5,876 bases of DNA, from positions 1 to 5,876 of the forward strand of contig JBGPIL010000146.1 of assembly GCA_041484905.1 (NCBI GenBank), in the 5' to 3' direction. The notes under the pieces were generated by a model. It did not search any database and was not told where the DNA came from. It worked only from the letters and a program-made list of their open reading frames with translations. The DNA is from JACQCE01 sp041484905 (lineage in GTDB: Bacteria; Nitrospirota; Nitrospiria; JACQCE01). Below are positions 1-5,806 of the stretch, piece by piece. The translations under genes were made by a program, and so were the position numbers. Every line of letters starts with the position of its first letter. Position 1 is the first letter of the stretch.

Positions 1-64
1 CGCGCTGGGGATTGTTCTGGGCTTGCTGTTGCCGCTGATTTTGCCGTGGGTGTTGCGGAATTAA
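1..64 (+). CDS. C-terminal end of a probable membrane protein (partial)
   Basis: The frame beginning at base 2 stays open for 20 codons and ends at TAA (62-64). The visible tail reads ALGIVLGLLLPLILP followed by WVLRN. This is an almost uninterrupted hydrophobic stretch closed by a basic residue, as expected of a last transmembrane helix with its C-terminus at the membrane surface. The other two plus frames give less protein-like, mixed sequence. The gene lies convergent to the minus-strand propeller-cytochrome gene, with 56 bases between the two stop codons. The family cannot be named from 20 residues. A random open stretch is possible, but the hydrophobic helix makes a real gene end more likely. 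Confidence 0.55.
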   Translation, partial: ALGIVLGLLLPLILPWVLRN

Positions 65-68
65 GGTG

Positions 69-100
69 GCTGGGTAATAAGGTCGCTGGGTAGCTGGGTA
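69..100. repeat. Three direct copies of GCTGGGTA in the convergent gap
   Basis: The octamer GCTGGGTA occurs at 69-76, 85-92 and 93-100, the last two directly abutting. The cluster is followed by an A/T-rich stretch containing AAATAAATCTGTCCC and a T-run up to 120. The whole stretch lies between two convergent stop codons. I see no stable hairpin here, so a conventional terminator for either gene is not supported. Its role is unknown; it may be debris of a small intergenic repeat family. Confidence 0.5.
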
Positions 101-120
101 AAAATAAATCTGTCCCTTTT

Positions 121-1440
121 TCAGCGCCCGGCTGGCGCGGGGGCGGTGTAGCGGTCCAAGAACGTCGTGATCTGCGCCTGTTCCTCCGGGCTGATCGTCG
201 TCCCGTCGCTCATCCGGGCGACCGTCGCCCGCCAATTTCGATGGTTGGCCGCGGCGCGCCAGAAGGTCGGCTTCTGGTTCAGGGCCGGATCGGTCCAGCC
301 ATGGCATTGGTTGCACTTGGCGAACGCGGCCGGGGGCGAGGATTTTACCTGTGGCGGACCCGGCGGTGGGATCGTCTGGGCGTCGATCGCGGCGATTTGT
401 TTCTCCACCGGATCGAACGGCAGCCCTTCAAGCTTTATCCAGGTGGCGCCTCCGTCCGCGGAGCTGAAGAGGCCGGCCCCGTGCATCCCTGCATAAAGAT
501 GCTCGGGGTGCTGCGGGTCGAGGGACAACGCGCGAATATCCTTCTCCGGCAGGCCAATGTTGATCGCCGTCCAGGTGGCGCCCTCGTCGTCGCTTTTGAG
601 CACCCCCGCATCGCTCGTGGCCACGTAGATCCGTTTGGGCTCCGAGGGATCGAGCAGGATGGCCCGGATCCATGATTTTTCCAGCCCCGCGCCCGCCGGT
701 TGCCAGGTCGCGCCCTGGTCCCGGCTGATGAAGGGCCCCCCGTCGGCGATGGTGCCGGCGTAGAGCCGGCCGGTGACGGGCTGAACCGCCAGGGCGGCGA
801 TCCGCTTGCCTGTGAGCGCGGCGACTTCTTTCCAGCCGCGCGCACCGCGCGACCTCACGTAGAGCCCCCGCTCCGTCCCCACGTACAGCGTTTCGCCATC
901 CGCTCCGATTATCAGCGCGTTTTGAAACTGCGGGCCGTTCCAGATGCGCAGCCGGTCGGTGATCGAGCGCCAGAGCGTCTGGTCCGTCCGCCGTTCGTAC
1001 AACTCGGTCGATGTGCCGAGATAGAGACGGTCCTCCTGGCCCCTGGCATCCGCCAGCACGGCGATCTCGCCGGCGGCGGTGTTGCCGAGCCCCTGATTCA
1101 ATTCCCGCCAGGCCACCCCGTTATCGTCGCTTTGATAAAAACCGCCGCCCCAGGTTGCCGCGTAGAGGCGATCGGCCGCCGTGGGCGAGGTTTTCACGTC
1201 GTAGACCAGATAGTTTTTGATGCCTGAGTTGATGAACAGCCAGTTTTTCCCGCCGTCAACGCTCTTGAGCAGGCCTTGATTGTCCGTCGCCACATACAGG
1301 GTGCCAACGACCCTGGGATCGACGGTGATGGCGCGAATGAAATGGTAGGGCACGGCGGCCGCAGCCGGCCGTTCCGGCGAGGCAAGAACGCTCACAAGCA
1401 GCAGAAGGAACACAACCAATACACGGCGGTTTCGCACCAT
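121..1440 (-). CDS. Exported Asp-box beta-propeller protein with C-terminal mono-haem cytochrome c segment
   Basis: This encodes a predicted periplasmic or surface protein of 439 residues. Residues 1-29 form a Sec signal peptide: a basic start with R3, R5 and R6, a leucine/valine core at 8-19, and an Ala-rich cleavage zone. Residues 30-340 are a beta-propeller of BNR/Asp-box (sialidase/Ycf48-like) blades. Clear SxDxGxxW-type boxes lie at 60-67, 104-111, 239-246, 283-290 and 327-334, with two degenerate ones near 150-157 and 197-203, suggesting about seven blades. LYVAT-like strands recur between the boxes. A Pro-rich linker (358-370) leads to CNQCH at 376-380, a covalent haem c site with His380 as proximal ligand. 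Met410, in a W-x5-RM segment before SPEE, is a plausible distal ligand. A longer ORF starts at TTG 1476, but that codon lies in the hairpin and precedes the signal peptide, so ATG 1440 is preferred. No strong Shine-Dalgarno site is visible. Asp-box propellers usually serve as binding scaffolds; I infer a redox or sensing role, and the partner is unknown. Sialidase activity is unlikely, since no catalytic set is recognisable. Confidence 0.92.
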   Translation of the reverse strand: MVRNRRVLVVFLLLLVSVLASPERPAAAAVPYHFIRAITVDPRVVGTLYVATDNQGLLKSVDGGKNWLFINSGIKNYLVYDVKTSPTAADRLYAATWGGGFYQSDDNGVAWRELNQGLGNTAAGEIAVLADARGQEDRLYLGTSTELYERRTDQTLWRSITDRLRIWNGPQFQNALIIGADGETLYVGTERGLYVRSRGARGWKEVAALTGKRIAALAVQPVTGRLYAGTIADGGPFISRDQGATWQPAGAGLEKSWIRAILLDPSEPKRIYVATSDAGVLKSDDEGATWTAINIGLPEKDIRALSLDPQHPEHLYAGMHGAGLFSSADGGATWIKLEGLPFDPVEKQIAAIDAQTIPPPGPPQVKSSPPAAFAKCNQCHGWTDPALNQKPTFWRAAANHRNWRATVARMSDGTTISPEEQAQITTFLDRYTAPAPAGR

Positions 1441-1447
1441 GCCCGTT

Positions 1448-1476
1448 ATGGTAACCGCCCGCTCACCAAATGACAA
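1448..1476 (-). promoter_or_regulatory. Possible sigma70-type promoter giving a leaderless propeller-cytochrome mRNA
   Basis: On the minus strand, TTGTCA (1476-1471) and TACCAT (1453-1448) are separated by exactly 17 bases. They match the -35 consensus at 5 of 6 positions and the -10 consensus at 4 of 6. The predicted start of transcription is at about 1441, one base before ATG 1440, which would make the mRNA leaderless. That would agree with the absence of a clear Shine-Dalgarno site. The -35 box overlaps the outer end of the upstream hairpin. The match is moderate and could be chance. Confidence 0.35.
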
Positions 1477-1501
1477 GGGCCTGCCGACGGGGCAGGCCCT
1501 T
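1475..1501 (-). terminator. Perfect 11-bp hairpin, likely terminator of the cupredoxin-TIG gene
   Basis: AAGGGCCTGCC (1475-1485) pairs perfectly with GGCAGGCCCTT (1491-1501) around the 5-base loop 1486-1490. It starts 24 bases past the stop codon of the large minus-strand gene, the usual place for a factor-independent terminator. The stem is strong and GC-rich. On the minus strand it is followed by GTCATTT rather than a clean U-run, so it may act as a leaky terminator or 3'-end stabiliser, allowing some readthrough into the propeller-cytochrome gene. Confidence 0.65.
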
Positions 1502-1525
1502 GCATCGATCCGATGAGATGAGATG

Positions 1526-4500
1526 CTAATTCACCACTAACCCGCCCGTCTTTGTCACCGACAACCCCCCGGCGGAGGCCGGGTTGGTGATGGTGACGTT
1601 GTATGTGCCTACCGGCAGCGACGTGTTCGCCCACCAGATGGAAACCTGATTCCCGCTGGCAAAAACAAACGGCTTGGCGGCCGTGGCAATGGCGCCGTCC
1701 AGCACCGTCGCCCCCGAGAGCGTCCCGATTGTGATCGTGGCGCCCACGACAAACCCGCCCCCCGAAATGATGATCGCTTTACTTGGAGTGCTGTTGTAGG
1801 TGACGGAGGACGGACTTACGAGTGCGATGGCCGGCGAAGGCGCGGTGACCACCAATGCGCTGGTCTTGGTCGCCGACAATCCTCCAGCCGCGGACGGATT
1901 GGTCACCGTGGCGTTATACGTGCCGACCGGCAACGGCAAGCCGTCCCAGAAGTAGAGCACTCCGCTGCTGCCGTAGACAAACGGCGTGTCGGCGGTGGCG
2001 GCCGTTCCGGTCACCGTCGCGGAGCCGGTGATGCTCCCCACCGTGAGGGTGGCGCCTGGCATAAAATTCGTCCCCACAATGGCGAGACTGCCGACTGGGC
2101 CGCCGTAGACCTTGGTCGCCGGACTCACCTGGGTCAGGGTCGGTTGGGGCGCGGTGATCACGAATGCGCTGGTCTTGGTGACCGACAAACTTCCAGCCAC
2201 GGGCGGATTGGTCACCGTGACGCTATACGTGCCGACCGGCAACGAGAAGCGGTCCCACCAGAAGTAGAGAATATTCCCGCTGCCGTAGACAAACGGCGTG
2301 GTGGCGGTGGCGGCCGATGTTCCGGTGTTCACAACCTGACCGGTGATGCTCCCCATCGTGATAATGGCGCCCGGGACAAAATTCGTCCCCACAAGGGCAA
2401 TACTGATGTTTGTGCTGCCGTAGGCCATGGTCGCCGGAGCCACTTGGGTAATGGTCGGTTGGGGCGCGGTGATCACGAATGCGCTGGTCTTGGTGACCGA
2501 CAATCCTCCAGCCACGAGCGGATTGGTCACCGTGACACTATAGGTTCCAAGCGGCAACGAGAAGCTGTCCCACCAGAAGTAGAGCACACTACCGCTACTG
2601 TAGACAAACGGCGTGGTGGCGGTGGCTTGCCCGGTCGCCACCACGGTCGGACCGGCGGTGAAGCTCCCCACCACCGTGATGATGGCGCCCGGGACAAAAT
2701 TACTCCCCACAAGGATGATACTGCCGCTTGCGCTACCGTAAATTTTGGTCGCCGGATTCAGGGAGGTCAGGGTCGGTTGGGGCGCGGTGATGGTGTAGGC
2801 CGACGCCTTGCTCGCCGACAACCCGCCCGAAGGGAGAGAATTGGTCACGCCGACGTTATAGGCCCCGATGGCCAGCGAGGCTCCGTCTATATAGACGCTA
2901 ATAGTCCCGGTGCTCATGACGAGAGCCGGATGGATCGCGTTGGCGGCGGTGAGACCGAAGGTATTGTTCTCGGTCGTAAACGTGAGCGGTCCCACGGTGA
3001 CGGTCGCTGGACCGATGAAGGGCCCTCCACTGAGGGAGATCGCCGCGCTGACGCCGTAGTTGCGCGTCGCCGGATTCACCGTGTTAATGGCTGGCTGGGC
3101 CGGATTGATCGTAAAGCCCGACGTCTTGCTCACCGACAAGCCTCCGGCTACGGACGGATTGGTCACCGTGACGGTGTAAGCGCCCGGGGCGAGTGACGTG
3201 CCGGACCACCAAAACCTGAGTACGGTGCTGCTGCCATAGCCAAACGGGTTGGTGGCGTCCGTGGGGAGAAGAATCAGGGGCGTGGTGGTTCCCGAGATGG
3301 TGCCGCCGGGGCCGGAGACGGTAATCGTCGCTCCATCCACAAATTTGGTGCCATTGATGAGAACGACCGTGCCGGCGGAGCTTGTCGTCACGCCATAGGT
3401 CACCGTCGCAGGACTGAGGCTGCTGATGGTCGGCTGCACCGGGACGGATTGGACCACAAAGGTGCCGGTGGCGGTCCCGCCGCAGTGATCGTTGTTGGTC
3501 ACGACCACGGTATAGCTCCCCGCCGGGAGAGAGGTTCCATCCCAGTAGAACTTCAACAGGCGGCTGTTCACATAGACGAACGGCGCGCCGGAGGTGGCAT
3601 CGGTCCCCTCCACCGTTTTGCCGGTAAGGGTTCCGATCGTGATCGTGACGCCGTTAATGCCGGGAGTAAAGATGGTCCCAGCCGGGGCGTAGATGCTGAT
3701 CGACCCGGAACTGCCGGTCGCCACCGGCCCATCGACGCCAGAGATCGAAATGACCCGTGGATTGATCGTGATCGGCGGGCTGACTCCGGTGGCCGTTTTA
3801 TATGTGACGACGACCGTATGAACCCCCGCCTTCGCAGTGTCCGGGACGGTGGCGACGACCGTGGTGTTATCGGTCGAGGTCGAAGACACCGCTAACGGAG
3901 TGCCGTCATCCAACGCGAACGACGCTGAACCCCCGATCAGGTTGGTCCCGACGATGGTGATCGTGACCGGCAACGAGAGGCAATTGAAGCTGTTGGGCGT
4001 GACGGAGGTGATGGTCGGCTCGATCACCGTGGAGATATTGATCGGAATGGTGTTCGGCGTGAGGGTGAAATGGCCCGCTCCATCCCCTTTGTAGATCAAG
4101 ACATTGCCGGTGGTTCCCATCGTGGCAATCGCCAGGTCGAGATTGGCGTCTCCATCGAAGTCGCCGGTGACGACCGAGACCGGCCCATCGGCCAGGGAAA
4201 TACTCGGTGACACGGGGGTTGTTGCGAAGGCAGGGTTCGCCGTCCCAGTGCCGAGATACACATCAACCGTCTTTGCGCTGTTGTTTGCAACGATCAGGTC
4301 CGTTTTGCTGTCGTTATTGACATCTCCTTTCACTCCTCCGGTGGTGATGCCCGATGGGGCGCCGAGATTACCGATCACCTGTCCGGCCGTAAATGCGCCC
4401 GCGGAGCTTATAATACCGTTTCCGGTATAGGTGGTCACGGTGTTCTTTCCGCTGACACCGACGGCGAGGTCGAGTTTGGTGTCGTTGTTATAATCTCCGA

Positions 4501-5284
4501 CCGCGAGGCTGATGCCGCCCCCGCCGCCCCCACCCCCACCACCGTCGAATGTGGCGGTGACGGTGGTGTCGGCCTGAATGTTAAAGGTACAGACGGAAGA
4601 GGTGGCCCCTTCGAAACAGGTCACGCCGCTCCAGCCGGTAAAGGTGTTGCCGGTGAGGGGGGTGGCCGTCAGGACGACCTGCGTGCCGCTGTCATACTTG
4701 GTGCAACCCGCGGCGATCGGGACGCAGGTTTGCCCGGCGGTCGCATTAGTGACGGTGCCGTCCCCGGTTCCGGCCTTCATCACGACCAGATTGCGAGCAT
4801 TCACATCCGTCCGAGGTCGCACCGTGATCTTCCCGAACATCCCGGTGGTGGCGGCCGGTCCAGAGTGAACTTTGCAGTAGAAAATGCAGGGAGTCCCTGC
4901 CGGTGTCAGGGAGTTGAATGTATGGCTATATGTGTCAGTCGCACCCGCTTTCGTTCCGCTGTCAAAATTGTCGGCGCTGCTCCCGGTCGAACAGGCCCCT
5001 TGCACCGTTCCGGTGCTGCTGGTGACCGTGTGGCTGGCGGCCGCAGTCCAGGTCCAGACGATCGTATCGCCGAGTTCGATGGTAATCCTTGCAGGATTGA
5101 CCGAGTTGACGTCCGAGGGATCAGCGCTGGATCTGGTGGCAAAAGTGAAGGCGGGGGCAGTGACATCAATACGATAGGTGTTCGCCTGAACGGGGGAGGG
5201 AAAGAGAGCGGAGCCAAGAAGAAAGAACCCGAACAGGGCCCCCACAACCGACATCACCTGTGTGCCATTGTGTGTTGTCTTCAT
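1526..5284 (-). CDS. Giant secreted cupredoxin / InlB-repeat / FG-GAP / TIG-repeat protein
   Basis: This encodes a predicted exported protein of 1252 residues, with these parts in order. Residues 1-34 are a signal peptide (hydrophobic core 12-28, cleavage after VQA). Residues about 35-157 form a plastocyanin-like cupredoxin: ELGDTIVWTW leads to His85, then FYCKVH gives Cys137 and His140, and GMFGKITV gives Met149. All four type-1 copper ligands are therefore present. Cys98 and Cys133 might form a disulphide. Residues 164-247 resemble a divergent InlB B-repeat, with FTGWSG and VTATF; Cys187/194 and Cys223/232 are possible disulphides. Gly248-257 is a ten-glycine linker. Residues 258-405 hold three FG-GAP/VCBS repeats with Ca-type loops at D264-D272, D321-D329 and D375-D383. 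Residue 422 to the C-terminus is eight TIG/IPT-like units, the last ending the protein. ATG 5284 is chosen because GGGGAGA lies 8 bases upstream and the signal peptide follows; the upstream TTG at 5347 adds 21 residues with no support. Probable role: an extracellular or periplasmic fibre carrying a copper electron-transfer or adhesion head. No membrane anchor or sorting signal is visible. Function is inferred from domains only. Confidence 0.94.
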   Translation of the reverse strand: MKTTHNGTQVMSVVGALFGFFLLGSALFPSPVQANTYRIDVTAPAFTFATRSSADPSDVNSVNPARITIELGDTIVWTWTAAASHTVTSSTGTVQGACSTGSSADNFDSGTKAGATDTYSHTFNSLTPAGTPCIFYCKVHSGPAATTGMFGKITVRPRTDVNARNLVVMKAGTGDGTVTNATAGQTCVPIAAGCTKYDSGTQVVLTATPLTGNTFTGWSGVTCFEGATSSVCTFNIQADTTVTATFDGGGGGGGGGGISLAVGDYNNDTKLDLAVGVSGKNTVTTYTGNGIISSAGAFTAGQVIGNLGAPSGITTGGVKGDVNNDSKTDLIVANNSAKTVDVYLGTGTANPAFATTPVSPSISLADGPVSVVTGDFDGDANLDLAIATMGTTGNVLIYKGDGAGHFTLTPNTIPINISTVIEPTITSVTPNSFNCLSLPVTITIVGTNLIGGSASFALDDGTPLAVSSTSTDNTTVVATVPDTAKAGVHTVVVTYKTATGVSPPITINPRVISISGVDGPVATGSSGSISIYAPAGTIFTPGINGVTITIGTLTGKTVEGTDATSGAPFVYVNSRLLKFYWDGTSLPAGSYTVVVTNNDHCGGTATGTFVVQSVPVQPTISSLSPATVTYGVTTSSAGTVVLINGTKFVDGATITVSGPGGTISGTTTPLILLPTDATNPFGYGSSTVLRFWWSGTSLAPGAYTVTVTNPSVAGGLSVSKTSGFTINPAQPAINTVNPATRNYGVSAAISLSGGPFIGPATVTVGPLTFTTENNTFGLTAANAIHPALVMSTGTISVYIDGASLAIGAYNVGVTNSLPSGGLSASKASAYTITAPQPTLTSLNPATKIYGSASGSIILVGSNFVPGAIITVVGSFTAGPTVVATGQATATTPFVYSSGSVLYFWWDSFSLPLGTYSVTVTNPLVAGGLSVTKTSAFVITAPQPTITQVAPATMAYGSTNISIALVGTNFVPGAIITMGSITGQVVNTGTSAATATTPFVYGSGNILYFWWDRFSLPVGTYSVTVTNPPVAGSLSVTKTSAFVITAPQPTLTQVSPATKVYGGPVGSLAIVGTNFMPGATLTVGSITGSATVTGTAATADTPFVYGSSGVLYFWDGLPLPVGTYNATVTNPSAAGGLSATKTSALVVTAPSPAIALVSPSSVTYNSTPSKAIIISGGGFVVGATITIGTLSGATVLDGAIATAAKPFVFASGNQVSIWWANTSLPVGTYNVTITNPASAGGLSVTKTGGLVVN
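1529..3757 (-). repeat. Seven tandem TIG-like coding units of about 102-113 codons
   Basis: In coding order the units are: 3434-3757, 3095-3433, 2777-3094, 2459-2776, 2144-2458, 1835-2143 and 1529-1834. An eighth, shorter and more canonical TIG unit precedes them at 3758-4021. Most units share a start like PTLTxxxPAT-x-xYG, a GTNFxPGA turn, an aromatic FWW-type strand, LPxGTYxVTVTNP and an ending like KTSAFVITAPQ. The marker AATGCGCTGGTCTTGGT on the plus strand recurs at 1854, 2163 and 2478, spaced 309 and 315 bases. This shows similarity at the DNA level, strongest among the units at 1835-2776. The unit at 2777-3094 is the most divergent, lacking the double Trp and the NFxPGA turn. Confidence 0.9.
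4514..4543 (-). repeat. G-rich tract coding for a ten-glycine linker
   Basis: Ten consecutive Gly codons (GGT, GGG and GGC mixed) give a coding strand with three runs of five G separated by short spacers, plus shorter GG runs. It sits exactly between the InlB-type domain and the first FG-GAP repeat, so it is a flexible hinge at protein level. The mixed codons make simple slippage less likely than in a homopolymer. The G-runs could form a quadruplex in the mRNA. Confidence 0.85.
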
Positions 5285-5292
5285 GTGTGCGC

Positions 5293-5299
5293 TCTCCCC
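5293..5299 (-). promoter_or_regulatory. Shine-Dalgarno site fixing the start of the mosaic gene
   Basis: The minus strand reads GGGGAGA, 8 bases before ATG 5284. This is a strong, well-spaced ribosome binding site. It supports this ATG, followed at once by a signal peptide, over the TTG at 5347. Confidence 0.8.
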
Positions 5300-5402
5300 A
5301 ATCAAACGGTGGGTGAAATGTCCAAAGGCTTCTGAAATCTCAAACAATGAGTCTCGTGAACACCATCAAGGCCAAGGCCGCGGCGGATAAAATTCAGAAC
5401 AG

Positions 5403-5426
5403 TCATTGGAACAATCATTGGAACAA
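5403..5426. repeat. Perfect 12-bp tandem duplication TCATTGGAACAA
   Basis: Two abutting identical copies lie at 5403-5414 and 5415-5426. A degenerate third copy follows at 5427-5438 (8 of 12 matches). The repeat lies within the likely 5' leader of the minus-strand mosaic gene and within a 46-codon plus-strand ORF, where it encodes SHWN-NHWN-KQGN. It could be a protein-binding site, a coding repeat or a chance slippage duplication. Confidence 0.6.
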
Positions 5427-5522
5427 ACAGGGGAACGATCAAGCGGGGAAGAACGCCATCCAGAGAAGAGAAGAACACCATATCTGAGTGCCCTCACACT
5501 CTTGCCACTCTTCCAACACCCA

Positions 5523-5556
5523 GCCGGTCACGCTGCGAGAGATCAATTCGACCGGC
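5523..5556. repeat. 7-bp inverted repeat GCCGGTC/GACCGGC
   Basis: The arms at 5523-5529 and 5550-5556 are perfectly complementary around a 20-base loop. The element falls about 40 bases downstream of the predicted minus-strand transcription start, so it would form a stem early in the mosaic gene's leader RNA. It resembles no riboswitch that I recognise; a regulator-binding palindrome is equally possible. Confidence 0.35.
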
Positions 5557-5601
5557 GTCTTCTTGGTGCGCGTGGATCTTTTCGCCCTCTACTTCTGTGG
5601 C

Positions 5602-5631
5602 AGAATATACTTCTTGTTCGAAAGATGTCAA
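5602..5631 (-). promoter_or_regulatory. Sigma70-type promoter for the mosaic gene
   Basis: On the minus strand a perfect TTGACA (5631-5626) is followed after 16 bases by TATATT (5609-5604), or after 18 bases by TATTCT (5607-5602). Transcription would start near 5597 and give a leader of about 310 bases before ATG 5284. No comparably good promoter is seen closer to that gene. The match is strong by consensus, but the long leader leaves room for another start site. Confidence 0.5.
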
Positions 5632-5806
5632 GAAAAAAATGTGTCCAATCCAAAACATTTTGATGCGTCGATCCGGCCCGTCCGGGGTGGACAAAAACTG
5701 TCACAGCCGGGCCTCGATCAACAAAAACAGCGACAATCATCGGCTCAGATGCCGCCAGGCCACGGTTCCCGGCCAGAACAATTGACAATAGGAACAATAA
5801 CATGAT

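Noticed and set aside
124..138. GCGCC/GGCGC stem at the end of the propeller-cytochrome gene as a terminator
   Set aside because: Only 5 bp, inside the coding end, and followed on the minus strand by an A-run rather than a U-run.
241..1227. Plus-strand ORFs of 144 and 175 codons (241-675, 700-1227)
   Set aside because: They lie opposite the propeller-cytochrome gene, whose Asp boxes and CNQCH motif are unmistakable. Their products are Arg/Pro-rich shadow translations.
1441..1476. TTG 1476 as start of the propeller-cytochrome protein
   Set aside because: The codon lies within the hairpin, no Shine-Dalgarno site precedes it, and it would put 12 extra residues ahead of a typical signal peptide that begins at ATG 1440.
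2144..3196. 350-codon plus-strand ORF antisense to the TIG repeats
   Set aside because: It is Arg/Gly/His-rich, has an internally repeated pattern that mirrors the minus-strand repeats, and has no start site. The minus frame has recognisable domains over the same bases.
1529..4021. Regular repeats considered as a CRISPR array
   Set aside because: The period is over 300 bases, a single open frame runs through all units, and no short identical repeats with unique spacers are present.
4730..5335. 201-codon plus-strand ORF
   Set aside because: Antisense to the cupredoxin and signal-peptide region of the mosaic gene, low-complexity basic composition, no domain recognised.
5406..5805. Plus-strand ORFs of 85 and 105 codons (5406-5663, 5488-5805)
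   Set aside because: They overlap each other in different frames, rely on weak or non-ATG starts without Shine-Dalgarno sites, and show no recognisable domain or coding pattern.
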